This document shows, in pieces, positions 52,950 to 61,796 of a stretch of 64,000 nt of DNA. The stretch comes from Paenisporosarcina quisquiliarum. Its GTDB lineage: Bacteria; Bacillota; Bacilli; Bacillales_A; Planococcaceae. The DNA lies in NCBI RefSeq assembly GCF_027563315.1, contig NZ_JAMKBJ010000012.1, forward strand, positions 1 to 64,000, written 5' to 3'. Below the pieces are notes generated by a model, which worked only from the letters and a program-made list of their open reading frames with translations, had not been told where the DNA came from and did not search any database. The position numbers and the translations under genes were made by a program. Within the stretch, counting starts at the first letter, position 1, and each line of letters starts with the position of its first letter.

Positions 52950-53561
52950 ATGACAAACACTCTTTACATACGATGGAGTTTTTTTATTGTTGGGTTAATC
53001 CTGCTGGCACTTGGTATCGCGATGACGATCAGAGGTGAATTACTTGGAATAGGTCCATGGGATGTTTTACATGTTGGGCTTTTCATTAACTTTGGTTTAT
53101 CGATTGGCATTTGGTCCATTACCACCGGTTTATTAATTGTCCTTTCTACTTCTCTCTATTTCAAACGCTGGCCACCAATTGGTACATGGCTAAACATGGT
53201 GTTGATTGGGGTATTTATTGATATGTTTCTCTGGGTATTGCCAATCGTGGCCAATCCAATTGCTGAAATTGCCTTATTTATTTTAGGTGTAGCGGTGATG
53301 GGGTTTGGAGTTGGCATGTATATCGCATCAAATATCGGAGCGGGTCCTCGCGATTCCCTCATGCTGATACTCATTGAAAAGACGGGGTGGACCGTCAAGC
53401 GTGTTCGAACACTAATTGAGATAGTTGTTGCAGTACTAGGATGGTTACTTGGTGGGCCAGTAGGTGTGGGGACTGTAATCATTGCACTGACACTCGGGTA
53501 TATCGTGCATTTTACATTGCCGCTATCACAAAAATGGATTGTACAACTAACTTCAAAATAA
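52950..53561 (+). CDS. YczE/YyaS/YitT-type membrane protein
   Basis: This 203-residue protein has five membrane segments and the family pattern LALGIAMTIRGELLGIGPWDVL and the GVGMYIASNIGAGPRDSLML segment. YczE-like proteins have no proven biochemical activity; YczE itself is needed for some antibiotic synthesis in Bacillus. GAAAGAAGG lies upstream of the ATG. A short 96-base gap with a weak hairpin separates it from the next gene. Confidence 0.82.
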   Translation: MTNTLYIRWSFFIVGLILLALGIAMTIRGELLGIGPWDVLHVGLFINFGLSIGIWSITTGLLIVLSTSLYFKRWPPIGTWLNMVLIGVFIDMFLWVLPIVANPIAEIALFILGVAVMGFGVGMYIASNIGAGPRDSLMLILIEKTGWTVKRVRTLIEIVVAVLGWLLGGPVGVGTVIIALTLGYIVHFTLPLSQKWIVQLTSK

Positions 53562-53657
53562 TAACTTCAGGCGGTCACTTTGGTGGCTGCTTTTTTCATG
53601 TTTTGCCATCCCATTTCATATAGTAGATGCAGTCAACATAATGAAAGGGATGAGTCG

Positions 53658-54746
53658 ATGAACGGAACAATCACGCATCAGTTTGGACGAGCTTTTACAG
53701 GTCAAGGTGAAAAAAATATTTATACCGATTTAATCAATGAAGCGAGAAAAGTGTACTTTATTAAATCTCCCCCGACATTCAAGCTGTCGGAATTATTTAG
53801 GCAAGTTGGCTATCATTATGTAAAACGAGGTTACGATATTGAGTGGTTTTACGATCCATTGCATGAAGATACGATTGAAGCTACTTTTGTAAGAGGCAAT
53901 CGGATTTTGTTTATTCAAGCTGCCCATCCAATTTCTTTTGAACCTAAATATTATGGCAGTACCCATCATGTCATTTCGTTCTACGAGGCATATGATGAAA
54001 GCAAGTTGCGTGAACACGGCGGCTTTTTAAGAGAAAAAACATTGCATAGTGAACAGTGGTTGGCCAAAGCATTGGAAACATTAACAAACGCAAAAAAACT
54101 TCATGATGACTGGGAAGTTCCATATGTAAAAGGGATGGACTGGGAAGGCTTTGATGCGCAAGCTAAAACATTGTTTGATGAAACCTTTACGACGCTTAAA
54201 TTCAATAAAACCCCTAATAGGTCACATCGTTTAATGGGGACACTAACGCCTCAAGGGGCAAAAGATCATTTTGCATCCCTAACTAAAGGGGTCAAAAGAC
54301 GCATATTCATCAAAGGGTACCCAGGTGGTGGCAAGTCGACGTTAATGAAGGGCTTCGCTGAAAAAGCAGAAAGCGTAGGTCTTGATACCCAATGGGGCTG
54401 GTGTGGTCTCGACTGCAACAGCATTGATTATGTTTGGTTACCAGAGCTGCAAACCATCCTATTTGATAGTACAGCACCGCATGAATACGAGCCTGAACGT
54501 TCGGGTGACGAAATTTACGACGTAAGAAAATTCCGTGATTTGAATGAAGAAGATCAGAAATTAGTAGATGGCATCGTAACAAGATATAAGGAAGAAATCT
54601 TACATGCAACCGAGTATTTACAGGTATATTGCACGGATGACGAAACAATTAGAGAGACTTTAGATGCGTGTGTAAATAACTATAAATGGGCAGAAATCGA
54701 AGATGACCTATTCCGAAAGATAGATAATTCTTCCATTTATAAATGA
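53658..54746 (+). CDS. Duplicated P-loop ATPase-like protein (PRK06851 type)
   Basis: This 362-residue protein consists of two similar halves. The second has a proper Walker A, GYPGGGKST, near residue 220 (context RRIFIKGYPGGGKSTLMKGF). The first has the same context near residue 36 (VYFIKSPPTFKLSELFR), but the P-loop has been lost. I recognise the PRK06851-like family; no reaction is assigned. The start at 53658 follows AAAGGG; the open frame extends 26 codons upstream without a site. It is probably a solitary cytoplasmic protein. Confidence 0.78.
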   Translation: MNGTITHQFGRAFTGQGEKNIYTDLINEARKVYFIKSPPTFKLSELFRQVGYHYVKRGYDIEWFYDPLHEDTIEATFVRGNRILFIQAAHPISFEPKYYGSTHHVISFYEAYDESKLREHGGFLREKTLHSEQWLAKALETLTNAKKLHDDWEVPYVKGMDWEGFDAQAKTLFDETFTTLKFNKTPNRSHRLMGTLTPQGAKDHFASLTKGVKRRIFIKGYPGGGKSTLMKGFAEKAESVGLDTQWGWCGLDCNSIDYVWLPELQTILFDSTAPHEYEPERSGDEIYDVRKFRDLNEEDQKLVDGIVTRYKEEILHATEYLQVYCTDDETIRETLDACVNNYKWAEIEDDLFRKIDNSSIYK

Positions 54747-54841
54747 TTAATTAAACTCATTCTTCAGATATTTTACAAGTGTTACAATAAACTCTCAAAC
54801 TATTAACAGAAAATTTGTAATAGTCGAGAGGGGAATGTAAA

Positions 54842-56929
54842 TTGAACAAAAAGAAATTGTTTTCCGTATTATCAACAGGTGCACTTGCAGCTTCACTCAT
54901 GATGCCTGCTACTGCAACTCCAGTGGAAGCAGCCAGCCCATATGCAAACTTCAATACAGCAAAATACGGTGATCGAGTTGATATCGATCAGGCGTTAAAT
55001 AACTTATCAAACAGCGAAAGCTTCCAAAAAGAAGCCGACCGCATCATTAGAGCGCAAGCGGATGAAAAAGCTGGCGGAGAAGATAAAGCCTCGGAAGCTA
55101 GTCCTTTTACGTTTGATGGTGGTACGAAGAAGTTCTTGAATCGCAATTTGAAATTTAAAGATTTCACATTACGCAGTGTAGGCGACAACGTGGAGATTTG
55201 GGTAGCGAATGATTTAGCTTATGGTCCGAATAACCCGAAACCGGCTGATGTTGTCACTCAAGAACAAGCTGATAAATTGCGTGATGAGTTTGATTCGAAT
55301 ATTTATCCAGTAGCAACAGAATTCTTCGGTACGCCTGATGCACTTGATGGCTCTAATTCTCCATTGCCTGGAATGGTCGGATTACCTGAAGATTATTATG
55401 AAGGGTCAGACAAAATCATCATGCTCGTTGATAACGTCCAAGATGAAGGATGGAATAATCCGAGCTATCCTTTCTTTGTAGCAGGATTCTTCTGGCAGAC
55501 GCTTGAAAATTACACAGACCGCAATATTGTAACCATTGATACGAATTCTTGGGAAACACGTCTCGAGTCTACTTTCTTTGGAACAACCATCCATGAACTT
55601 CAACATTTGATTCAAGCAGATAATGATGGATCTGAAGAGACATGGCTGAATGAAGGGATGTCCACATTCTCTGAATATCTTGGTGGATATGGACATGGCG
55701 AAGGCTCCATTAACTTCTATTTAGATCACCCAGAAAACTCTTTGGTCAACTGGGATGAGCATGGTATAGCTGAAACAGGTCCTGAAACGATTGCGGATTA
55801 CGGTCAAACATACTTGTTCACACTTTATATGTATGACAAATTCGGTAAAGACTTTATTCGTGAATTGGCTGTAGATGGCACTTCTCAAGGGATTGCATCA
55901 ATCGATCAGCACTTAAAAGCAGCCGGTTCTGATAAAACATTTACAGAAGTTTACCAAAACTTCATGACGGCTCTGGCACTAGATAATGACAAAGTGTCGA
56001 GTGATTACAAATTCGATAGTATTGATTTACGAGAATTGCCAGTAAACGCAGCTGGTGACCCTCGCGGGAAAACGGTCGATTTTGAAAAAGCTTTGACGTT
56101 TGAAAAAGAAGGAGTACCGGCATGGGGCGGGGACTTCAAAGACTTAGAATTTGAGCAAGACGTTCGTTCGTTGAAGTTTGACGGTGTTGATTTCCTTCCA
56201 TTGCAATGGGAAACTGTTGCCAATCCATTGAATGCAGACGAGCAAGTTTTACATGCAAACAATGGGGATGAAGCAGATCAAGCGCTCATTTTCAACGCAC
56301 AAGTTCCGACTGAAAATCCTACTTTAACTTTCGATCATTTCTATGACATCGAAGAGAGCTGGGATTATGGGGTCGTTCAAGTTTCAACAGACAATGGTCA
56401 AACGTGGACATCATTATCCAATGAAAACACGCGTGAAGATGTCGTGGAAGAAGGACATCCAACAATCAAAGATAACGTACCTGGATTTACAGGGCATGCA
56501 ACGGAGTGGGCAACGGAATCATTCGATTTGTCAGCTTATGCAGGTCAAGATGTGTTAGTATCGTTCAGAAACCTGACAGACTGGGGTTACAATGATAGTG
56601 GTTGGTTCATTAAAAATATCAACCTTGGTAATTTCTCTGCAGATGGCACTTCAACTGATGTATTCCAATCACTTGCTGAAATTAAAGGTGAGTATGTAGA
56701 CTTTACTGTCAGTCTGATCCAAACACGGAGTAATGAACAACAAAAAGTTATGCACATTAACCCATTCGACGTAACGGAAACAGAGGCACTACAAGTCCGA
56801 AATTTCCTTACTCAAGGCAATGTGAAAATGATTACGACATACGCAGCAAAACCAGGTCAAACTTCAGCAGTAGACTATACGTATGAAGTAGGACTCAAAA
56901 CTAACCAAGGTAAAAAGAAAATGAAATAA
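54842..56929 (+). CDS. Secreted zinc metallopeptidase, immune inhibitor A-like
   Basis: This 695-residue protein has a signal peptide (1-about 30, cleavage likely after VEAA), a pro-region, and a zinc-binding HELQH at residue 251 followed by WLNEGMS, which supplies the third ligand region. The C-terminal part (about 470-600) resembles the domain in immune inhibitor A (M6) peptidases: DYGVVQVSTDNGQTWTSL and SFDLSAYAGQDVLVSFR. The catalytic part is closer to HExxH...NEG peptidases such as M30 hyicolysin, so family assignment is tentative. It starts at TTG with GAGAGGGGA. Confidence 0.8.
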   Translation: MNKKKLFSVLSTGALAASLMMPATATPVEAASPYANFNTAKYGDRVDIDQALNNLSNSESFQKEADRIIRAQADEKAGGEDKASEASPFTFDGGTKKFLNRNLKFKDFTLRSVGDNVEIWVANDLAYGPNNPKPADVVTQEQADKLRDEFDSNIYPVATEFFGTPDALDGSNSPLPGMVGLPEDYYEGSDKIIMLVDNVQDEGWNNPSYPFFVAGFFWQTLENYTDRNIVTIDTNSWETRLESTFFGTTIHELQHLIQADNDGSEETWLNEGMSTFSEYLGGYGHGEGSINFYLDHPENSLVNWDEHGIAETGPETIADYGQTYLFTLYMYDKFGKDFIRELAVDGTSQGIASIDQHLKAAGSDKTFTEVYQNFMTALALDNDKVSSDYKFDSIDLRELPVNAAGDPRGKTVDFEKALTFEKEGVPAWGGDFKDLEFEQDVRSLKFDGVDFLPLQWETVANPLNADEQVLHANNGDEADQALIFNAQVPTENPTLTFDHFYDIEESWDYGVVQVSTDNGQTWTSLSNENTREDVVEEGHPTIKDNVPGFTGHATEWATESFDLSAYAGQDVLVSFRNLTDWGYNDSGWFIKNINLGNFSADGTSTDVFQSLAEIKGEYVDFTVSLIQTRSNEQQKVMHINPFDVTETEALQVRNFLTQGNVKMITTYAAKPGQTSAVDYTYEVGLKTNQGKKKMK

Positions 56930-56936
56930 CCTGGAA

Positions 56937-56963
56937 GCGGGCTCATAATGAGCTCGCTTTTTT
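56937..56963 (+). terminator. Terminator of the metallopeptidase gene (copy 1)
   Basis: GCGGGCTCAT pairs with ATGAGCTCGC, followed by six T. The identical 27-base sequence recurs at 57391-57417, on the other side of a repeat element. Confidence 0.85.
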
Positions 56964-57035
56964 ATATTGATAGTCAAAAATACACAAGTCATGAAACAGG
57001 ATGAAAACACGAACATTCTTAATGCAGAGAAGCTT

Positions 57036-57343
57036 ATTGATTTTCGTTGCGGTCGGACGCTTTCCGCGGGCGGTCCATGTGCCTCCTCGTTCGCTACGCT
57101 CTCTGTGGGGTCACATTTGGACACGCTTTTCCCGCTGGAGTCGCCGACCTACACTTCAATCAACAGTATGCGCTTCTGTAGACATTTCTCTTTAAAATTA
57201 ATAAGTAGGATACTGGTCGGCTATTTCTGAAGACTCCTGCGGAAAAAACGGAACAAGCGAGACCCCACAGGCTCAGTTGTCAGAGACAACTGAGCCGAGG
57301 AGGCTTGCGTTTCGTCCGCGGAAAGCGAAAGAAATAGCCGACC
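57036..57343 (-). repeat. Composite double-palindrome element, copy 3 (inverted)
   Basis: On the plus strand part B comes first (57036-57164), then the linker, then part A (57215-57343). Part A has a perfect 14-base terminal inverted repeat, GGTCGGCTATTTCT and AGAAATAGCCGACC, with long internal pairing. It is the best-preserved copy. Together with the two terminators it fills most of the 730-base gap before kbl. Confidence 0.88.
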
Positions 57344-57390
57344 ATCACCTTTTTGATAGATTATTTTTATATTGAATACAACACGTCGAG

Positions 57391-57417
57391 GCGGGCTCAT
57401 AATGAGCTCGCTTTTTT
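57391..57417 (+). terminator. Duplicate of the metallopeptidase terminator (copy 2)
   Basis: It is identical over 27 bases to 56937-56963, 454 bases downstream. The composite repeat element lies between the two copies. Confidence 0.85.
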
Positions 57418-57552
57418 CTTGTAACACCAAGTTGACTTGAGCCTGATTTAAAAATAGAAGAATTATATTTATAAATTCTCAGAAAGATGGTTAAATCCTA
57501 TAAATGGAACGATAACTAGTTTCAAACTAAAATTTCGTAGTGTCAGCACGTT

Positions 57553-57596
57553 GCGCTTTTCTAAAGCGCTTATGTTAAAATGGAAAAGATTATAAT
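57553..57596 (+). promoter_or_regulatory. Probable kbl promoter with operator-like inverted repeat
   Basis: A perfect inverted repeat GCGCTTT/AAAGCGC separated by TCT (57553-57569) precedes TATAAT at 57591-57596. The best -35 match is weak, so a regulator bound at the inverted repeat may help or block the polymerase. The regulator is unknown. Confidence 0.5.
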
Positions 57597-57659
57597 ACAC
57601 CAGCGATATGCCAATGATAGTGGTGTGGCACATAAATTCGCTTGAGAGGAAGATGCTTT

Positions 57660-58850
57660 TTGTCTAACGTATTAGATGCTTTTTTAGAAGAAAACCTACA
57701 AGAATTACGCGACCAAGGGTTATACAATGAAGTCGATCCAGTAGAAGGTCCGAATGGAGCAAAAATTCAAGTTCGAGGCAAAGAACTCATTAATTTATCA
57801 TCAAATAACTATCTGGGATTGGCAACAAACGAAGAATTGAAACGCATAGCAAAAGAAACAATCGATAAATACGGCGTGGGTGCAGGTGCGGTTCGTTCAA
57901 TCAACGGAACACTTGACCTTCACGTGAAGCTCGAAGAAAAGCTGGCTGAATTTAAAGGAACGGAAGCGGCAATTTCTTACCAATCCGGCTTTAACTGTAA
58001 CATGGCTGCTATTTCAGCTGTTATGGATAAAAACGATGCCATTCTTTCAGATCAGTTGAACCATGCTTCGATTATTGATGGTTGCCGACTGTCTAAAGCG
58101 AAAATCATTGCCTACAAACATTCAGACATGGACGATTTACGTGCAAAAGCAAAAGAAGCACAAGAATCAGGTCTATATAACAAAGTCATGGTCATTACAG
58201 ACGGCGTATTCTCAATGGATGGCGATATTGCGAAACTGCCTGAAATCGTGGAAATCGCTAAAGAATTTGATTTAATCACATACGTAGATGATGCACATGG
58301 ATCAGGTGTTACGGGTAAAGGTAAAGGAACGGTTAAGCATTTCGGTTTGGAAAAAGACATCGACTTCCAAATGGGTACGTTGTCTAAAGCTGTGGGTGTA
58401 GTTGGCGGATATGTAGCGGGTAAACAATCGTTGATCGATTGGTTAAAAGTTCGTTCACGTCCATTCCTATTCTCAACAGCTGTGCCACCAGGTGACGTTG
58501 CCGCAATCACAGCTGCTTTGCAAATGATCATTGATTCTACAGAGCTTCACGACAAGCTTTGGGATAATGGTGATTATTTGAAAGCGGGACTTAAGAAATT
58601 AGGTTTCGATATCGGCGCTTCTGAAACGCCGATTACGCCATGTATTATTGGCGATGAAAAGCTGACGCAGCAATTCTCTAAACGACTGTTTGAAGAAGGC
58701 GTATATGCGAAAGCTATCGTTTTCCCAACTGTACAAAAAGGGACAGGCCGTGTTCGTAACATGCCAACTGCAGTCCATACGAAAGAAATGTTGGACGATG
58801 CACTTGCCATCTATGAAAAAGTTGGAAAAGAGCTTGGTGTAATTAAGTAA
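57660..58850 (+). CDS. kbl: Glycine C-acetyltransferase (2-amino-3-ketobutyrate CoA ligase)
   Basis: This 396-residue PLP enzyme splits 2-amino-3-ketobutyrate with CoA to glycine and acetyl-CoA. Family marks are [39 protein letters not shown] and the PLP lysine in [10 protein letters not shown] (residue 243). It is probably translated from TTG 57660, nine bases after GAGAGGA. Its partner tdh is 1.8 kb downstream, with two other genes between. It acts in threonine breakdown in the cytoplasm. Confidence 0.93.
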   Translation: MSNVLDAFLEENLQELRDQGLYNEVDPVEGPNGAKIQVRGKELINLSSNNYLGLATNEELKRIAKETIDKYGVGAGAVRSINGTLDLHVKLEEKLAEFKGTEAAISYQSGFNCNMAAISAVMDKNDAILSDQLNHASIIDGCRLSKAKIIAYKHSDMDDLRAKAKEAQESGLYNKVMVITDGVFSMDGDIAKLPEIVEIAKEFDLITYVDDAHGSGVTGKGKGTVKHFGLEKDIDFQMGTLSKAVGVVGGYVAGKQSLIDWLKVRSRPFLFSTAVPPGDVAAITAALQMIIDSTELHDKLWDNGDYLKAGLKKLGFDIGASETPITPCIIGDEKLTQQFSKRLFEEGVYAKAIVFPTVQKGTGRVRNMPTAVHTKEMLDDALAIYEKVGKELGVIK

Positions 58851-58857
58851 GACAGAT

Positions 58858-58896
58858 GAACACTCGAATGTGTATAAGCGTTCGAGTGTTTTTTTG
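58858..58896 (+). terminator. Terminator of kbl
   Basis: CACTCGAA pairs with TTCGAGTG over a 12-base loop, followed by seven T. Confidence 0.85.
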
Positions 58897-58933
58897 TATC
58901 GTAATTAAATACCAGCGATGGGGGGATGGGCTT

Positions 58934-59638
58934 GTGACGTATGAAGAAGTAATGGAGTATTTGAAGGAAGCAGGCACTGAGCAAACAAGAAAGACATTTA
59001 TTAATCATGGAGCGACCGGTGACTTTTACGGAGTTAAGGTAGGAGACATGAAAAAAATCTTGAAGCATGTGAAGAAAGATCAGGAGTTGGCATTGAAGTT
59101 ATACGACTCGGGGAATTCAGATGCTATGTACTTGGCAGGACTGGCCGTCGATCCAAAATTAATGACGAAAGAACAATTACAGTCATGGGTCAAAGCGGCC
59201 TATTGGTATATGCTATCTGAATACTCAGTTGCCTGGGTAGCGGCTGAAAGCCCGTTTGCTTTAGAACTGGCTAGAGAATGGATGCAATCCGACAATGAAA
59301 TGATTGCATGTGCGGGGTGGAGCACTTATACGAATTACTTGACCTATGCAGGAGCAGGCGATTTGGATTTGGCTGAAATCTCTCGTTTGCTAGAAGAGAT
59401 CAGAGTAGGCATTCACCAAGCACCGAACCGGATACGTTACGATATGAATGCTTTTGTTATCTCCGTTGGTGGGTACGTCCCGGAGTTGCGGGAAGATGCT
59501 CAACGAGTGGCAATGGAAATCGGCAAAGTCCATGTGGATATGGGAGGGACAGCTTGTAAAGTCCCTCTTGCTTTTGACTACATTGAAAAAGTCATTGCAC
59601 GCGGTGAGCCAAAAAAGAAAAAAACAGTGAGATGTTAA
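58934..59638 (+). CDS. DNA alkylation repair protein (HEAT-like, AlkC/AlkD type)
   Basis: This 234-residue protein belongs to the DNA alkylation repair glycosylase family made of HEAT-like helical repeats. Features are HGATGDFYGVKVGDMKKI near the N-terminus and GWSTYTNYLTYAG and SVGGYVPEL later. Such proteins remove alkylated bases. The start is GTG 58934 after a GGGGGGAT stretch; the longer open frame to 58856 runs through the kbl terminator and is rejected. Single gene. Confidence 0.82.
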   Translation: MTYEEVMEYLKEAGTEQTRKTFINHGATGDFYGVKVGDMKKILKHVKKDQELALKLYDSGNSDAMYLAGLAVDPKLMTKEQLQSWVKAAYWYMLSEYSVAWVAAESPFALELAREWMQSDNEMIACAGWSTYTNYLTYAGAGDLDLAEISRLLEEIRVGIHQAPNRIRYDMNAFVISVGGYVPELREDAQRVAMEIGKVHVDMGGTACKVPLAFDYIEKVIARGEPKKKKTVRC

Positions 59639-59657
59639 AAGCTTGAATAATGGAAGG

Positions 59658-59690
59658 ACCTCGACGCAGCAAGACGCGTCGAGGTTTTTC
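59658..59690 (+). terminator. Terminator of the DNA alkylation repair gene
   Basis: ACCTCGACGC pairs perfectly with GCGTCGAGGT and is followed by five T. Confidence 0.9.
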
Positions 59691-59782
59691 TGTTTGAGAT
59701 AGGAAATTATTCAAACGAATGATAATTCATTGCAACTTTCTCGATTTCGTTGCAAAAACCAATTATCTCTTAATTTATCTCA

Positions 59783-59813
59783 CAAAAAAACACGCGGCTC
59801 TAATTCCGCGTGG
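59783..59813 (-). terminator. Terminator of the TPR-like membrane protein gene
   Basis: CACGCGG pairs with CCGCGTG; the minus-strand tail is seven T. Confidence 0.8.
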
Positions 59814-59824
59814 CTTCAGCTGAT

Positions 59825-60445
59825 TTATAAATGCTTATGAGAGTGAACGACCATGTATTTTTGAATGCCGCGTGAAGTATCGATTGCTTTTTGATGTTCT
59901 TCTTCAGCCAATTTTAAATTTCCTTCATTTTTTATAAGGAAAGAATTCATGGCGTGGGTCATCCAAGGCTTATCGAAAGAATCCATATAACGTTTCGCTT
60001 CTTCATTGTCGCCTTGTTTAGCAGCTACATAGGCCAGATAATAAGCGCGTAAAGGGGCTTTCGATATTTTTTCTGCACTTGCGCGTGCTGCATCATAGTC
60101 ACGATTGATTAAGTCGAGAATCGTTGAATACACTTGCTGGATAATCGGCATTCTATGTTTAGCTAATATGGCATGCACACTTTCTACAACTTCCGTCCGA
60201 TTACCTTGAGCCAACGCAAGTGGAAAGGCCATTATCGGTTTTTTGTGATTTGCTTGCAAAAATTTTTCTATTTTCTTTAAATCATTCGTCCAATATACAG
60301 CGTTTAACTGCATGAAAGAAAAAGGGAGAATGACTGCTGCAAACACAATCAACATGATAAGCCAAAAGGGATACTCTAGAAAAGCTAGTACAAGTGTCAC
60401 AATAAACACCAAACTATACATGATGGCAAGATACTTAAAATTCAT
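59825..60445 (-). CDS. Membrane protein with TPR-like cytoplasmic region
   Basis: I do not recognise a named family. The 206-residue protein has two N-terminal membrane segments (about 5-22 and 26-46) and an alpha-helical remainder. The pattern ARASAEKISKAPLRAYYLAY and AAKQGDNEEAKRYMDSF suggests two or three TPR-like repeats (about 95-195). It may scaffold other proteins. The start at 60445 follows AAGGAAG; an alternative start two codons earlier is less likely. Single gene. Confidence 0.7.
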   Translation of the reverse strand: MNFKYLAIMYSLVFIVTLVLAFLEYPFWLIMLIVFAAVILPFSFMQLNAVYWTNDLKKIEKFLQANHKKPIMAFPLALAQGNRTEVVESVHAILAKHRMPIIQQVYSTILDLINRDYDAARASAEKISKAPLRAYYLAYVAAKQGDNEEAKRYMDSFDKPWMTHAMNSFLIKNEGNLKLAEEEHQKAIDTSRGIQKYMVVHSHKHL

Positions 60446-60553
60446 ATGCAAACTTCCTTTTTTTCTATAACTATACCAAATGTTACGTGGGAACTATATG
60501 GATTTAAAGAGAAATTGGGTAAAACGATTCAAGAAACTTTGGCGTGATGAGTA

Positions 60554-60582
60554 TTGTACTTTCCGAATGAACACACTATAAT
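60554..60582 (+). promoter_or_regulatory. Sigma-A promoter of tdh
   Basis: TTGTAC (60554-60559) and a perfect TATAAT (60577-60582) are separated by 17 bases. The TTG start of tdh lies about 95 bases further on, leaving a long AT-rich leader. Confidence 0.75.
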
Positions 60583-60676
60583 GAATACTGATTAAAATCA
60601 TTCATATCAACGTTTTATTAATATAATATGTATTTCTGAGAAGGACAATTGTTTATTTGACGAGGAGGAAATTCAA

Positions 60677-61618
60677 TTGAAAAAAATTATGATTACCGGT
60701 GCTTTAGGGCAAATTGGTTCAGAACTGATCACCAAACTACGTGAAATATACGGAGCAGATAATGTGTTAGCGACTGATATTCGCAAAACGGATTCACCAG
60801 TTGTCGAAAACGGTCCTTTTGAATTGCTGGATGTAATGGATGCAGAACGCATGCACACACTTGCGAAAGACTTTGGTGCAGACACAATGATGCATATGGC
60901 TGCCTTGCTATCAGCTACAGCTGAAGCAAAACCATTGCTAGCATGGAATTTAAATATGGGCGGTTTAGTGAATGCACTTGAAACGTCACGCGAACTCGGA
61001 CTTCAATTCTTTACCCCAAGTTCAATCGGCGCATTCGGTCCATCGACTCCAAAGAAAAATACGCCACAAGATACATTGCAACGTCCAACTACTATGTACG
61101 GTGTAAACAAAGTATCAGGTGAATTGCTATGTGATTACTATTTCCACAAGTTTGGTGTCGATACTCGCGGAGTTCGTTTCCCTGGATTGATTTCATACGT
61201 AACGCCTCCAGGTGGCGGAACGACTGACTATGCCGTTGATATTTATTACAAAGCACTAGCAGATGGGAAGTATACATCGTATATCGACCAAGGTACATAT
61301 ATGGATATGATGTATATGCCGGATGCACTGCAAGCAATTATAGATTTAATGGAAGCGGATGCGTCTAAACTCGAGCACCGCAATGCCTTTAATGTGACGG
61401 CGATGAGTTTTGAGCCGGAACAAATTGCTGCATCCATTCGCAAGCACATTCCTGGTTTTGAGTTGTCGTATGATGTGGATCCAGTCCGTCAAGCAATTGC
61501 CAACAGCTGGCCGGATAGCATTGATGCAACGGCTGCAAAAGACGAGTGGGGCTTCAAAGCACAATACGACCTTGATTCAATGACAGCAGACATGCTGGCT
61601 AAACTGGCGAAAAAATAA
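60677..61618 (+). CDS. tdh: L-threonine 3-dehydrogenase, short-chain (epimerase-like) type
   Basis: This 313-residue NAD-dependent enzyme oxidises L-threonine to 2-amino-3-ketobutyrate, the substrate of Kbl. It is of the extended SDR (UDP-glucose epimerase-like) type, not the zinc-dependent type. The NAD motif is [10 protein letters not shown] at residues 8-17, and the catalytic pair is in YGVNKVSGE (Tyr141, Lys145). [20 protein letters not shown] is typical of this group. It starts at TTG after GAGGAGGAAA. It is a separate transcription unit from kbl. Confidence 0.9.
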   Translation: MKKIMITGALGQIGSELITKLREIYGADNVLATDIRKTDSPVVENGPFELLDVMDAERMHTLAKDFGADTMMHMAALLSATAEAKPLLAWNLNMGGLVNALETSRELGLQFFTPSSIGAFGPSTPKKNTPQDTLQRPTTMYGVNKVSGELLCDYYFHKFGVDTRGVRFPGLISYVTPPGGGTTDYAVDIYYKALADGKYTSYIDQGTYMDMMYMPDALQAIIDLMEADASKLEHRNAFNVTAMSFEPEQIAASIRKHIPGFELSYDVDPVRQAIANSWPDSIDATAAKDEWGFKAQYDLDSMTADMLAKLAKK

Positions 61619-61624
61619 AACTTG

Positions 61625-61664
61625 AAAAGCTGACGTTTCCTAGAGAGGGAAGCGTCAGCTTTTT
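61625..61664 (+). terminator. Terminator of tdh
   Basis: AAAAGCTGACGTTTCC pairs with GGGAAGCGTCAGCTTTTT, with one mismatch. Confidence 0.85.
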
Positions 61665-61741
61665 AAATGTCTTGTAAGAATCTGTTTGAGAAAGTTACAC
61701 TTTTCTTCTTTCAAGCGCATGTCTAATTCAGCCACTTCACT

Positions 61742-61790
61742 AAAAAAATCTGCCTCTAAACCGCAATCAATACGGTAAAGAGACAGCTTT
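61742..61790 (-). terminator. Terminator of the yjiH-like gene
   Basis: CTGCCTCTAAACCG pairs with CGGTAAAGAGACAG with wobble pairs; the minus-strand tail is seven T. Confidence 0.75.
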
Positions 61791-61796
61791 TATTAA

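Noticed and set aside
53564-53597. Terminator after the YczE-like gene
   Set aside because: The GCGGTCAC/GGTGGCTGC pairing depends on wobble pairs and is too weak to list with confidence.
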